Assembly: GCF_000250985.1 (NCBI RefSeq)
Contig: NW_013524646.1
Span: 124,001 to 188,000 of the forward strand
DNA from: Nematocida parisii ERTm1
Taxonomy: Eukaryota; Microsporidia
Direction of reading: 5' to 3'
Length of the DNA stretch: 64,000 nt
The notes under the pieces were generated by a model. That model saw only the letters and a list, made by a program, of their open reading frames with translations. It did no database searches and was not told the DNA's origin. Position 1 is the stretch's first letter. The number at the start of each line of letters is the position of its first letter. The position numbers and the translations under genes were made by a program. Of the stretch, positions 27,705 through 37,878 are shown piece after piece.

Positions 27705-30440
27705 TTATGCAGCCGACTTTTTCATCTCTTCTTGGCATATATCAAGTGTTCGATAGAAGCACTCTTTTACTCTCTGCTGAGAAAGGCATCCTTTCCCTAT
27801 AAAGGTGTGTTTTAATCGGTCAAGTAAGTATTCTAAGCATGCCTCTCGCATATGAGTGCACTCTTTATTCTCTAGGATACACAGTAGTTTTTGTATCTGG
27901 CACTTAATGAAGAGCATGGCATTTCTGTACTTATTTGGGTTTTCTGAGTGGAATAGCTCTGCTGTGTGCTTAATGTTTAGGTTTAGCAGTATTTTCAGAA
28001 AAATCTCTTTTTTGCTATATATTAGCGCAGGTGCTGGCTTATGCTCCCATACCATTATTGGAAAGAGTGTTTTTGTGTCAAAGTGCATCCCACACCACTT
28101 AAAGGTGGGCTTGTACTCTGACTGAATAATCCCTGCAATGGACACACTGGGAGCATCCTCTATTGACGTGTATAACTTACACTTAGCCATATTAAGAATA
28201 ACACCGGCGGTTTCCAGCCCCTTAATTCGCTCAACAACCAAAGACAATTCATCCAGGCTCCATGAAAAGAACACCGAATCATCAACATACCGGGCCATGC
28301 ATGTGTTAACTAGGCCTTCAGTTATTATTGGATCAAGTGCGGCAAGAAAATATCCGCACATATGTGATGCATATCGGCTTCCTTGGTTAATTCCTATGAC
28401 TCTTTTATAGTATGCATCTCTGTGCTGTAGTATACTATGATTTATCTCTTTTTCTAAAGTCTCTTTTATCTCCATTTGTGTGAACAGCTCTTTGTTGTGG
28501 TATGCTTTAAATACTGTTTTGTGGTTAACGTGCGGGTCTCTGTTCTGCCGGCCTTCCCATTCACTTTGTATATTTTCGTTTGGATAAAGTGCCTTCCTCC
28601 GCACAATCTTCACCCCATTGATTGATGTTTCTACCACAGTATATACCTCATACTCTTCCCTTCCAAACAGCTTCTGTATAATGTTTAGACCATTTAAAGC
28701 AGCAGTAGAAATATTATCAAAGCAGCTCTTTATATCAAGAATAAGAATGTACAGTGGCTTATTATTCGCAAAGTTATCAGAGAATTTGCTCCTAAAATTA
28801 TGCACTCTTGGAAATATATCTGTCACCCTAAATATTGAATTGTTTGTACGTACTCTGGGCTGCCTTTTCCTTAGCAAAAGATTATTTTGAATCTCCCACT
28901 CCGTCCTCTCCTGTGCCTCTCTCGTAAGAATGCAGCATACCATTCTTTCTTGGTGAATGTGCTTTAAAGGCGCAAATACTTTGATTGGGTTGTATACTTT
29001 TTTAAAAACAGGCCTAAACGTCTCCGATTTGGGGATAAGATTCATTCTAAACACTTCATCATATAGCGGGCTTATCTTCTGGCATGCACTATATATTCGA
29101 GTGCGGTTTTGTACAGGTTTTTTCCCAGATACTTTCTTATTTCGGGTTATACCATTCTCTGATATTTTTTCAGCTGCACTGTTTCCTTTGCCTTTTATGT
29201 CTGTACAGGTAGATGTATCCTCAGAGTTGAGCATACTATTTTCCATTGAAATATCAGAACCAAGCACTGTCTCATCTACTGCCGCGTACTCTGAAAAACT
29301 CTCTTGGAGAAATGATACATCAGAAATTTCTCTTTCTCCGCTTTCAGAACACTTTCTTTTTCTTAAAAACCTACTTTCTAGGCGGGTTTCGGGTATTTCT
29401 GGGGTTTTTATTATCTGAAAGTATTCCTTTATGTAGTTGTCTTTAAACTGGTTTTCCAGTCTTTTAAATTGCTGGCGGAAAAAGAACCTTGGCGTGCTGG
29501 TTTGGTTTGTTGTATCCTTTATATAACACGCCATTATATTTGGAATACACACTAGAAATATAAAGGAATACGTCTCTGTCATGTACTTCTTGTACAGAAG
29601 TGGATTGTTATTTCTTATTTTAGGCTTGAAATTGGTTTTTAGTCCTGAGAGTAAGTCAGATGTCTTGATTTTATACTTTTTGTTCATTGCCATCCACCGA
29701 ATCTTCTGCTTTACTCGCATTAGTCCATTCTCTGGAAGTATCCCCGAAAAGAGATTCTTTACTATTGTGTAAAGCAGCCTTACCACGGTTTCACTTTGTA
29801 TTTCACAGTCTAATATTGTTGGCTTTTTTTGTGCACACTCACCGTGCTTCTCTTTTATTTTATCTTTCTTTGCTTTTATGAACGACCCAATTATTCCCTT
29901 TATACTTACAGTGTCATTCTGTATACGAAAGAATAAAGTACTTATTTCATCTGTGTACACCTCAATTACATCTTTACTGTATACATCTGCTGCATGTATC
30001 TCTTTCATCTCCTTAAACTCGAATACTTTAACTAGATTACTCTTGTTCTTGTCATTTTCATGCACAGGCAGTTTATCATTTGCTAAGTGCAGAATATACC
30101 TATTTCCATACCTCTCCATTACTGTATAGTTAGAGTACAGACTAAGAATACCACTCTCGCCTATTTCCTGATACAGATCCATCCATACCTGCGTGCTCAG
30201 TGCTTTATTACAGAGTGTATACTTCTGCCGAGAGTGCCACCCTTTACGTCCAGTGATCTTGTCAAGGATTATTTTTATTTTATAATCTGATTTCTTATCG
30301 GTTCTTCTGATTTTTTCTCTCTCACACTGGCTGTACACATAAATATTACTATTGGCAAATTTGCCAGATATTTCCGGTGCCAGCACACTGCTTATAGGAC
30401 GCAGCCTGCTCTCTGCCCATTTATACATTTTGTATGGCAT
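27705..30440 (-). CDS. TERT: Telomerase reverse transcriptase
   Basis: 911 aa from the ATG at 30440. The frame stays open further upstream but would cross the tRNA-Ser gene, so this is the likely start. Order of motifs: a T-motif-like FFFRQQFKRLE (about residue 325), motif 1 FRPVFKKVYNPIKVFAPLKH, motif A LDIKSCFD (near residue 566), B' GINQGSRYAS, motif C YVDD (near 716), motif D LNMAKCKLY, and motif E FKWCGMHFD. The WCG in motif E is typical of TERT and not of retroelement reverse transcriptases. A Ser/Glu-rich spacer separates T from motif 1. TERT copies the telomerase RNA onto chromosome ends. It is smaller than most TERTs (about 1100 aa), with a reduced N-terminal region. Confidence 0.88.
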   Translation of the reverse strand: MPYKMYKWAESRLRPISSVLAPEISGKFANSNIYVYSQCEREKIRRTDKKSDYKIKIILDKITGRKGWHSRQKYTLCNKALSTQVWMDLYQEIGESGILSLYSNYTVMERYGNRYILHLANDKLPVHENDKNKSNLVKVFEFKEMKEIHAADVYSKDVIEVYTDEISTLFFRIQNDTVSIKGIIGSFIKAKKDKIKEKHGECAQKKPTILDCEIQSETVVRLLYTIVKNLFSGILPENGLMRVKQKIRWMAMNKKYKIKTSDLLSGLKTNFKPKIRNNNPLLYKKYMTETYSFIFLVCIPNIMACYIKDTTNQTSTPRFFFRQQFKRLENQFKDNYIKEYFQIIKTPEIPETRLESRFLRKRKCSESGEREISDVSFLQESFSEYAAVDETVLGSDISMENSMLNSEDTSTCTDIKGKGNSAAEKISENGITRNKKVSGKKPVQNRTRIYSACQKISPLYDEVFRMNLIPKSETFRPVFKKVYNPIKVFAPLKHIHQERMVCCILTREAQERTEWEIQNNLLLRKRQPRVRTNNSIFRVTDIFPRVHNFRSKFSDNFANNKPLYILILDIKSCFDNISTAALNGLNIIQKLFGREEYEVYTVVETSINGVKIVRRKALYPNENIQSEWEGRQNRDPHVNHKTVFKAYHNKELFTQMEIKETLEKEINHSILQHRDAYYKRVIGINQGSRYASHMCGYFLAALDPIITEGLVNTCMARYVDDSVFFSWSLDELSLVVERIKGLETAGVILNMAKCKLYTSIEDAPSVSIAGIIQSEYKPTFKWCGMHFDTKTLFPIMVWEHKPAPALIYSKKEIFLKILLNLNIKHTAELFHSENPNKYRNAMLFIKCQIQKLLCILENKECTHMREACLEYLLDRLKHTFIGKGCLSQQRVKECFYRTLDICQEEMKKSAA

Positions 30441-30483
30441 GCAGGGGTAAAATAAAAGAAAATATAAATAATAAACAAAAAAC

Positions 30484-30564
30484 GACACAGATGGGAATCG
30501 AACCCACGAACCCAAAGGGTCACGGCTTAGCAAGCCGTCGCAATAACCATTCTGCCACTGTGCC
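30484..30564 (-). tRNA. tRNA-Ser (anticodon GCT)
   Basis: 81 nt. Acceptor GGCACAG pairs with CTGTGTC (one G-U). The anticodon stem ACGGC/GCCGT encloses loop TTGCTAA, giving anticodon GCT (reads AGC/AGU). A long variable arm (GACCCTTTGGGTTC) is as expected of tRNA-Ser, and the T arm is GTGGG-TTCGATT-CCCAT. No intron and no encoded CCA. It lies in the short gap between TERT and the divergent gene at 30641. Confidence 0.96.
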
Positions 30565-30640
30565 CTGTTTACTTTGAAAAGGCAGTACCTCTCTGCATGC
30601 GCCTGTACGATGTAATAATTAGAATCATAATTTACATCTG

Positions 30641-31834
30641 ATGGAATGTGCACTCTTTGATGCAATGCCAGTCATTCACAAAATAGTCTGTGCCCACTTG
30701 CAGGACTCACCCACATACCACGATCTGTGCGCCATTTCAAGAGGAATGGAATTTAACAAAGAATGGTCTTTTTTATACCATGCCCTATTAGATGAAATAT
30801 TAAATATTCTGCCGTATGAGGCTCTTCTACAGAAAAAGGTCATTTCCTATGGGGATGATAAAATGGTCAGATGGATATGCACTCACATCAGAACTATTGT
30901 ACACAGTGCATCATATATAGATACAATACAGTATACAATCAGTACACGGTATAATAATTTAGTAGAGTCATCTATTCTTCTGATTGAAAAGTATATTTCA
31001 TCGTACATATACGTATACAAAATATTTGACAGGTTAAAGCAAGAATATAACAAAGATGTTTTTTTTGACAGTGTTTTGTCTGAGTGTATGTATGCCAGAG
31101 AGGCATATTTCTGTACTGCGCCAGAGATACTTGAAAAAATAAACAATCTGCACGCAAAACTGGGACATCACAGAATGAAGCATACGCATACATGGACACT
31201 TTCTGAGTTATACACAGAGATGAAGGGACTGTATTTATTTGAATATGCAAGTGCAATAATCAGAGATAGTCAGAAAATAACTAACGTGCACACACCAAGT
31301 GCACAAAGAGTAATACTGGCACTAATTGCCTTACAGAGATACTGGTCAACTCTTGTGAAAAATGAAATATTTATAGAGAGAGACCTCCCATGTACACAAA
31401 TATTCACAGATCCAAAATCATTTAACATGAACATAAGAGATACTCGGATTGTTGCACATGAGATAGTTATTGATTATGCCTGTGAAAGGGATAATTATAC
31501 AGCATTTGTAATAGAACAAGTCCCACAGTATAAAGAAAGCACATTTGAATCATCTTCTGATATTGCATGGAGAATCCAAATGAGTGATCCTCTCCTTATA
31601 CAGCGTAAAGTGTATGCACTCATGCACTACTGTGATAGAACACCAAATATAATAATGCGTGCATGGAAAGTGGTTCCTTCTTTTTTAGTTTGGCCCATCA
31701 TTATGTGCGTTCTTGTTATTTCTGGGTATCTTTTGGTACCTTTTTATGTTTGGTCAAATCTGATTTACTTCTTATTTATTTTTTTACAGTGCTTTTCTAT
31801 AACACTTGCCAGAGTGGATATTGAACAGATTTAG
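30641..31834 (+). CDS. Unrecognised protein with C-terminal membrane hairpin
   Basis: 397 aa. The first about 340 residues are soluble and strongly helical, with no motif that I know. Two hydrophobic segments close the protein (about residues 345-366, VVPSFLVWPIIMCVLVISGYL, and 370-390), separated by a very short turn, so both ends would face the cytosol. Such a hairpin suits an ER or Golgi peripheral anchor. The gene starts 76 bp past the 5' end of the divergent tRNA-Ser. I cannot place it in a family. Confidence 0.75.
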   Translation: MECALFDAMPVIHKIVCAHLQDSPTYHDLCAISRGMEFNKEWSFLYHALLDEILNILPYEALLQKKVISYGDDKMVRWICTHIRTIVHSASYIDTIQYTISTRYNNLVESSILLIEKYISSYIYVYKIFDRLKQEYNKDVFFDSVLSECMYAREAYFCTAPEILEKINNLHAKLGHHRMKHTHTWTLSELYTEMKGLYLFEYASAIIRDSQKITNVHTPSAQRVILALIALQRYWSTLVKNEIFIERDLPCTQIFTDPKSFNMNIRDTRIVAHEIVIDYACERDNYTAFVIEQVPQYKESTFESSSDIAWRIQMSDPLLIQRKVYALMHYCDRTPNIIMRAWKVVPSFLVWPIIMCVLVISGYLLVPFYVWSNLIYFLFIFLQCFSITLARVDIEQI

Positions 31835-31891
31835 AATTTCTGGATAAATTATATCCAATTGTATCACATAATAAATTTATATTTATATACT

Positions 31892-32109
31892 GTATATGCA
31901 CTGGGTTATGCACTGACATGTGTAGTATATGTATTGGATATGCACTGGGTTATGCACTGACATGTGTAGTATATGTATTGGATATGCACTGGGTTATGCA
32001 CTGACTTGTGTAGTATATGTATTGGATATGCACTGGGTTATGCACTGACTTGTGTAGTATATGTGTAGTATACGCACTGCTTTGTGCACTGACTTGTGTA
32101 GTATATGTA
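31892..32109. repeat. 44-bp tandem repeat
   Basis: Unit GGATATGCACTGGGTTATGC + ACTGACATGTGTAGTATATG + TATT repeated with exact 44-bp spacing from 31892, 31936, 31980 and 32024, followed by a degenerate fifth unit. Copies differ at single bases (ACATG versus ACTTG). It lies just past the 3' end of the plus-strand gene. The inner half-units TGCACTG...TGCACTGAC are themselves a short internal duplication. The unit contains TGGGTTATG, one base off the dispersed CGGGTTAT motif. Confidence 0.92.
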
Positions 32110-32120
32110 CTTTCATTGTA

Positions 32121-32229
32121 TTTCGAATTATTTATTTTTAATTTTAGTTGTAAACTCTTCATAATCTGAAGAGATTTATTATTTATATGGTAATAAAATT
32201 AAAATAACTTAAAAATAAATAATCCGAAA
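32121..32229. repeat. Inverted repeat between convergent genes
   Basis: Arms 32121-32141 and 32209-32229 (TTTCGAATTATTTATTTTTAA) match at 20 of 21 positions; inside is a second small hairpin CTCTTC-ATAATCT-GAAGAG (32156-32174). It stands between the 3' ends of the 30641 gene and the MscS gene, so a role as bidirectional 3'-end structure is possible. Confidence 0.75.
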
Positions 32230-32322
32230 TTAAAAAAACTGAAGGAAAACTTTCAAGTTATAACATGTAACAGTATTATTAGTAATGGATTACCAAAAAA
32301 TTCGGGTTATGCTTTTATTATA

Positions 32323-34230
32323 CTAATGGACAGTTTTACTTGCCACTATTTCTAGTCGTTGTATTGGCAAGAAGTATTCTATCTTCTGTTCATTAATTGC
32401 CTGCTTTAAGAACATTATAAACTTTGCCTTTCTTTGCAAATATGCTTCATAATTCTGCCAGTTGGTTGCATGCTGTAGATATACTTTAAGGTGCAACTTG
32501 TTCGCATCTTCAATCGCATGGTAGTTGAACATAAAGTACGGTGAAAAGTCCTTTGGATGCTTTTTGATGAATTTTGTTACTTCTGATTTTAAGTGCTGAA
32601 TCTTTTCTGGGACAGTGTCAAATGCCACTTGGAATACAATGTTCTCTGCCATTAGCCCGCTTCTTCTTACATTTACAATTGCCTTTTGCAGTAGAACGTG
32701 GTTTGGTATGTATATCTTAGATCCGTTCCATTCATAGAATACTGTAGAAAATACGTTTAGCTCTGATACGACCATGTTCAGCTCTTCTTTATCTATTTCC
32801 ACCCGGATTCTGTCACCAATATCGTATGGATGTACAATAAATAAGAAAATAACGCTGTCAATTGCATTCTTAACACTTGTCTGGAAAATAAATCCAAGAC
32901 CAAAGAAGGTGCCAAACACTCCCTTTACTACATCATTTGCAGAAATAGTTGGTGCTAAAAGGGCAATCACTGCAAATAAAAAGATGGCACCGGTTATAAA
33001 GTGACTTACTCGAAGGAGGGCTTTATCCATCTGTACAAGACTCTTTTTAACTGCATACTTTTCTCTTTTCGTTCTTTCAATAAGTGCAGCGATATCTTTC
33101 TCTGTGAGTATCTGTGTCTCTGACAGTCCCAGCACAGATGTAATATTATCAACATAATCAGAGTCAACATATTTCTTTAAGTGCCGCACTTGAAATTTCT
33201 TTTTGTCAGCACCAAGCCACATGGCAATCTTTTCTGCACGTTTAAGCGACTCCTGCTTTATATCAGTTGATGCACCAAGGCCCTTTTCCATGTGGTATAT
33301 CTTTGTGTTCATAACTCGTTCAAACTCTTTGAAAATAATCATTTTCTGCTTGATGTCTGTTGACGTGTCTGAAAGAGCCATACTAAAAGACTTTGGCTTG
33401 AAGTATTTCTCTGCATCCATCTCTTCATTATGTTCCTCTGTTGGATTTGGTGTGTCTTCTTCACTACCTTCTCTCTCCTGGGCAGGCTGAGAAAACATCC
33501 AGTATCTTTTCTTTTTACCGCTCTTCTGCCCTTTTATTCTTTTCTTGACTAGTTCTAATGTCTTGATAAACTGGTGCTCAATCAAACACCGCTGTATACG
33601 CATGAGATAGTTTGTGTGGTTGAACCCCATCCGTACTTTTTTAACAAATATGTTCTTGCACAGTACAATAAGCAGTGCTAAACAGCATGTGGTTAAAGAT
33701 TGCTCTACACCAACAGAATGGCTTGGCTTTATCTTATAGTCAACCTCTGCTAGTTTAAGATAAACAACACTCCCAAAGATAAGTATAATCCAAGAGAGAA
33801 GAGTAGATACACTGTTGGTATAAAACATAGTAAGCGTTAAAAAGTTAACTTTCTCCATTAAGTACCCGCTTGTATAGTATAACAGCCCATCAATCGCGGT
33901 ACAAGACAGAATGCACGCACTGATTAAAGTGAGTATCTTAGATAGTGCCCAAGGGAATGGTTTTTCGTTTGAGTATATCGTTATGTCTACGTCTATATTC
34001 ACACATACAATTACATATTGCACGGCGTATAAAATAAACGATATGATAATCCCAATAAAGTACAAAATCGGCACTTCTTTCAGCATATAGAAAAACTTAC
34101 TGCCCATAGAGAATGTGTGATAAACTTTGGTCTTTTTTATGTCCACTTCCTGCTGTTCCACATCCTTTTCCTCGCATGCACTTTCCACCGATGTGCTATG
34201 AGATGTATCATGTGACTCTTCTTCAGACAT
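32323..34230 (-). CDS. MscS-family mechanosensitive channel, fungal Msy type
   Basis: 635 aa. An acidic N-terminal tail is followed by hydrophobic segments at about residues 52-78, 92-115, 128-160 and 183-200, a charged, partly coiled cytosolic stretch (about 205-395), then a hydrophobic pair (405-440) leading into the MscS beta domain: FGLGFIFQTSVKNAIDSVIF, then VHPYDIGDRIRV (near 475) and a YIPNHVL strand. This arrangement, with a long N-terminal membrane part before the pore helix, is that of fungal Msy1/Msy2 and plant MSL channels rather than bacterial MscS. Such channels release ions on membrane stretch or swelling, often in ER or internal membranes. A second, minimal MscS protein is at 59423. 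Confidence 0.9.
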   Translation of the reverse strand: MSEEESHDTSHSTSVESACEEKDVEQQEVDIKKTKVYHTFSMGSKFFYMLKEVPILYFIGIIISFILYAVQYVIVCVNIDVDITIYSNEKPFPWALSKILTLISACILSCTAIDGLLYYTSGYLMEKVNFLTLTMFYTNSVSTLLSWIILIFGSVVYLKLAEVDYKIKPSHSVGVEQSLTTCCLALLIVLCKNIFVKKVRMGFNHTNYLMRIQRCLIEHQFIKTLELVKKRIKGQKSGKKKRYWMFSQPAQEREGSEEDTPNPTEEHNEEMDAEKYFKPKSFSMALSDTSTDIKQKMIIFKEFERVMNTKIYHMEKGLGASTDIKQESLKRAEKIAMWLGADKKKFQVRHLKKYVDSDYVDNITSVLGLSETQILTEKDIAALIERTKREKYAVKKSLVQMDKALLRVSHFITGAIFLFAVIALLAPTISANDVVKGVFGTFFGLGFIFQTSVKNAIDSVIFLFIVHPYDIGDRIRVEIDKEELNMVVSELNVFSTVFYEWNGSKIYIPNHVLLQKAIVNVRRSGLMAENIVFQVAFDTVPEKIQHLKSEVTKFIKKHPKDFSPYFMFNYHAIEDANKLHLKVYLQHATNWQNYEAYLQRKAKFIMFLKQAINEQKIEYFLPIQRLEIVASKTVH

Positions 34231-34821
34231 TTTAAATTTACCAACAAATAATTATAAATATATACACATAATGCAATACCAAGAAATATTATAGTAAGAA
34301 AAATAGAAGAAGCCCAAAATAACCGAAAACACTCGAAAAACCAAATATACACAACATAATCATATAATTATAGTCCGAATATCAGAATAATTTAAGATTA
34401 TAACTTGAAACACACTGTATATACATAAAAATCAGACACCCAGAAAAGTGCATTACAAGAAATAGCATATATAAACATAAAGAATCATATAAACAAGGAA
34501 TATAGCTGTTTTTTCCTTGAAGGCTTAGATATACGAAAACTTGTTATTTATTAAATCCACACCGTCCTTATATAGACGGCTTTCAATCACAAAAGCTGTC
34601 ACACACATATTTGGCACTCCAAATATCATGATTTTGCTTGACATTCTGGATCTCACTATCAAAAGCCAACAAATATAACCCGAAAATAATCATGGAATAT
34701 ACTGAGGGTAATTGAACGTATTAATAGCAGATAAGTGTATTTAGTATATGTATTATAGACAGAGAATACAGATATACTCCATAATTACACAGAAATAATA
34801 TTTTTTTGTTTTATTTCTAAT
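34231..34821. other. Intergenic stretch with LTR-like insertion
   Basis: No gene seen in about 590 bp. It holds the second family 2 LTR-like element (34504-34671) and, directly after it, an ATAACCCG (CGGGTTAT, minus) at 34675-34682 whose first two bases overlap the target duplication. Confidence 0.6.
34504..34671 (-). mobile_element. LTR-like solo element, family 2, copy 2
   Basis: 168 bp, minus orientation, flanked by the 5-bp duplication AATAT (34499-34503 and 34672-34676). It starts TGTTGGCTTTTGATAG, has TATATAAGG, then TTTAATAAA, and ends GGAAAAAACAGCT as in copy 1. The outer 50 bp of the 3' end and the first 25 bp are shared; the centre is diverged, so this family is older than family 1. 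Confidence 0.65.
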
Positions 34822-35001
34822 ATGAACAGTAATACATCTGAGAAAATAGTAAATAAGTCATTCATACCAGAAGATAATGCTGTAGAGAATATAAATAGCG
34901 TGGAAAAGACATATTCTGTACCAAGGTATATATACAAAGAAGGACACTCTAGGTATGTGACTAGAGACATATCTATTAATGAAATATTATTTGTAGAGTA
35001 A
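34822..35001 (+). CDS. Possible small protein, 59 aa
   Basis: ATG 34822 to TAA 34999. The first half is polar and Asn/Glu-rich; the second half (VPRYIYKEGHSRYVTRDISI) looks ordered. I do not recognise it. The minus-strand frame over the same bases is a Ser/Ile-rich mirror without character. Codon use and a protein-like ending favour the plus strand, but the length is too short for certainty. Confidence 0.4.
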   Translation: MNSNTSEKIVNKSFIPEDNAVENINSVEKTYSVPRYIYKEGHSRYVTRDISINEILFVE

Positions 35002-35057
35002 AGGGTGAAGTATAGTATATTCACATATACAGCAGGAGAGTCTTTTAATCATTGGGT

Positions 35058-36458
35058 TTAGCTAATATTACTTAGTACGTCTAAATATTGCATACACAAA
35101 CTGGATATAACCTGAATATTTAGGATTAGTTTACTTTTCTGTATTGTAATAGCACGTATTAGACTGCTGTGAATATGTTTTACAATATCTGTTTTATGGG
35201 AAGTATACTCTGTCTTAGTTAATAACAATCCACTATAAACCTTTTCTACTCTTTTATCGTGGTAATTATAAATGTTTCCTATATAAGGGATATGTCCTAT
35301 ACCAGGTATATTATGCTTAATTAACTCTGTTTCCAGTAAATATACCATATCTTTAGGAATCATATTGGGTATAATCACACTAGGATATTGAGATTGATTA
35401 GTAGTACATTCCTTTTTATTAGTTATTTGCCATGGTGCATATATTTTTATAATACGCTCAGATTCATTATCCAATTCAGTATGTATAGTACTATCCAATT
35501 CAGCACCAGGTATTGGATTTATGAGTATTTCAGTCCTTGGAGATGGAGTAGATTGAATATTCAGTGGCAAAACTTGTTTTTTGCTTGGGTTTATGTGCTT
35601 ATTGTATTTTCGGGGCATCTTTGGACTATCTTTCTTTATTATTCTGAATGGGATGGCATCTTCTATTAGGATTTTATTCCTTTGTAGGATGTCATTATAC
35701 GTCAGAAGCCGGTGTAAGTGGGATATTGGATATATTTTTAGTGAATTGTCTTTTTGGATCTTTGATTTTTTAATGTGTCTTTTTGTTGTGTCCTTTATCA
35801 TTCCCACTGCACCCACAGTCTTAGGATATATTAAGTACCTTTTATTGTCTGGTTCTATTCTGTATAGCGGATGAATATTTCCCTCTTTTCTATTTGTAGG
35901 GAGGATGTTCAAGTGGCTACAGTCATGTTTATAAAACGGGCAGTTCTCATTTGTATTTCTGGGAATTTCGGATTCTAATGCGGCAGTTATTTTTTTATTT
36001 CCATATATAGTATTGTTAATAACAGTGCCATAACAGGTAATTGCAATATTAATGTGCTCCGATTTAAAGTCTTGGCTGTCTGATATAATAGCTCTCCCTG
36101 AGACTATATCTAAAGACTCTTCATATGCCAAGTCTTTCAGCCGTATTTTATACACAATTCTGCATTCAATCCCTAATTCACAGAGGGAAAGAAAGAGTTT
36201 GAGTCTATTTAGACCATCTCTTGCACTGTCTTCCTTATATTCCTCCTTCCCTTTTTCTTTCATATAAATATTAAAGGCGGATGGATGGGATACAGGGACA
36301 AATGGCTTCTTGGATAATAAAGAAAGAGTCTGCTTTATTTTGAATGAAATCATACAAACAGAAAGGCACAGTGATATATTCCGGTTCTTTTTTGGGTTTT
36401 GTGTTATTACAGTGGTTGTAGAGCTTTCCTCATCACTAGAGAAATATTCCATAGACAA
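35058..36458 (-). CDS. RAD4: XPC/Rad4-like DNA damage sensor, reduced
   Basis: 466 aa. The central part has the beta-hairpin domains of XPC/Rad4: HPLYRIEPDNKRYLIYPKT (BHD1: HPLY.LER.L...E...P), then IYPISHLHRLLTYNDILQRN and a hydrophobic IPFRII (BHD1/2). Near residue 370 VIIPNMIPKDMVYLLE and IGHIPYIGN fit BHD3 (VPN..M.P.G...H). The N-terminal transglutaminase-like part is short and poorly conserved. Rad4 opens damaged DNA and starts global nucleotide excision repair with Rad23. Yeast Rad4 has 754 aa, so this is a compact version. Assigned by eye from motif order. Confidence 0.7.
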   Translation of the reverse strand: MSMEYFSSDEESSTTTVITQNPKKNRNISLCLSVCMISFKIKQTLSLLSKKPFVPVSHPSAFNIYMKEKGKEEYKEDSARDGLNRLKLFLSLCELGIECRIVYKIRLKDLAYEESLDIVSGRAIISDSQDFKSEHINIAITCYGTVINNTIYGNKKITAALESEIPRNTNENCPFYKHDCSHLNILPTNRKEGNIHPLYRIEPDNKRYLIYPKTVGAVGMIKDTTKRHIKKSKIQKDNSLKIYPISHLHRLLTYNDILQRNKILIEDAIPFRIIKKDSPKMPRKYNKHINPSKKQVLPLNIQSTPSPRTEILINPIPGAELDSTIHTELDNESERIIKIYAPWQITNKKECTTNQSQYPSVIIPNMIPKDMVYLLETELIKHNIPGIGHIPYIGNIYNYHDKRVEKVYSGLLLTKTEYTSHKTDIVKHIHSSLIRAITIQKSKLILNIQVISSLCMQYLDVLSNIS

Positions 36459-37183
36459 AAACAGTAAATTGCTATAGAGTACTTATACAAATAGAGTAGA
36501 TGCAATAACTCAAAAGTAAATTCAATGGGATAGTCAGTCTATACAACAGTTAGTGTATTTATATAAGTAGGACAGAAGGGTATAAATCATTGCAATACTA
36601 GAATAAAATGAATTCCTAAAAATATACTCTGAGAAGTATAGTGAACTATTTCGAAACAATCCAAATATACTCACAAGAACAGTTTAATAGTATACCAGAC
36701 AAGAGAATATATATTCACTAACACTCTATGTAATAATTGTGATAAAGAAAAGTAAAGAATCGTCCACTCATATTCTTAAGAAACCATTTTTAATATATAT
36801 TCTACTATTTTTCTATAACCAGAAGCAGCCACGCTGAACACTGCCCATATAAAGTATGTTTATTACTGATAGAATATTAGAAGAAATCATAACCCGAAAT
36901 CATAAAACAATACATTCTTTGTGTACATTGACGCGCAGTGTAGATAGTGTGTTAGTGCGCATTTAATAAGAAGAAGACACAAAGCAATTTATAATATAGT
37001 ATATATTAAACAGAAGAAAGCATCTGTTTATTTGAGCTATTTTATACATAATAAGCAAAAAGTATTTCCATAAGTTGAAAGAATTTCTATAGAAATTTAA
37101 GCAATTTCAGAGGAATAAATTGATATGATTCTCGAGTTATCATAGATCTAGCATAAATTATAATAGGCGTAGATAATACAAAA
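36459..37183. other. Intergenic stretch
   Basis: About 725 bp with no supported gene; one ATAACCCG (CGGGTTAT on the minus strand) at 36889-36896. Confidence 0.5.
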
Positions 37184-37609
37184 ATGGCAAGAGAAAATAA
37201 GACAGGAAGAAGATGGTCATTTATGGCCATGCTGCTGGGTTTAAACCAGTCAGTAACAAAAAACCTTAAAATTGACCCAAGAATAAGATACGCCACTTGG
37301 TATATTATTAAAAACAGAATATTAATAATAAAGGGGTATCTTGAGCTAAAAACCCCAATAAAGCAGACAGGAGTGCATAAAATACTAGGAATAGACCTAC
37401 CCGTAATATTAAAAAGAGAAAAAAGATGCAGAGAAGAGATAATCAAAGAGATTGAAGACACACCATGTGTATATAATTTATATGAAGTAGGAGAAAGAAA
37501 AATAAACAAAGGAGGAAGGCCCAGAAAGAAAGAACTTCTCACTAACCCAATTGACATAAACAATTTCTTACTAATCAAACACAAAGAGTTCTTTAAACTG
37601 GATTTATAA
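37184..37609 (+). CDS. Small basic protein with AT-hook-like motif
   Basis: 141 aa, strongly basic. Near residues 108-115 a GGRPRKK motif resembles an AT-hook that binds the minor groove of AT-rich DNA. The rest is helical and unlike any family that I recognise. The long opposite-strand frame (37087-37620) is hydrophobic and low-complexity, the usual mirror of a basic protein, so the plus strand is preferred. Function unknown; DNA binding is inferred only from the motif and charge. Confidence 0.6.
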   Translation: MARENKTGRRWSFMAMLLGLNQSVTKNLKIDPRIRYATWYIIKNRILIIKGYLELKTPIKQTGVHKILGIDLPVILKREKRCREEIIKEIEDTPCVYNLYEVGERKINKGGRPRKKELLTNPIDINNFLLIKHKEFFKLDL

Positions 37610-37878
37610 TAATAATCCACTGTACAACCCGAATAACCAGCTTAAAGTAACCACTGTACAATAAATCTATTATATCCCATATAAATCTATTTAATCAGAT
37701 CAAATACTCAAACAAACATATCAAAAAACCAACATTCACATATTTCAAGGTATTTTCGGGGCGTATCGTATAATATGATATTATTACAAAAATTACAAAT
37801 TTTTATGCAAATTACAGATTTATTTTAAGTAAAATCAGTTTTAAAATTAAAATAATTCATCCTTTAAAATTTTCAATA

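Noticed and set aside
30441-30665. N-terminal extension of TERT upstream of 30440
   Set aside because: The open frame continues, but it would run straight through the tRNA-Ser gene at 30484-30564; the ATG at 30440 is the last one before it.
31892-32109. CRISPR-like array
   Set aside because: Regular 44-bp spacing, but the units are contiguous with no spacers between them and the gene content is eukaryotic: a plain minisatellite.
37087-37620. 177-aa hydrophobic protein on the minus strand
   Set aside because: It mirrors the basic plus-strand protein at 37184-37609; such Leu/Ile/Ser-rich mirrors are typical of A-rich coding DNA read backwards.
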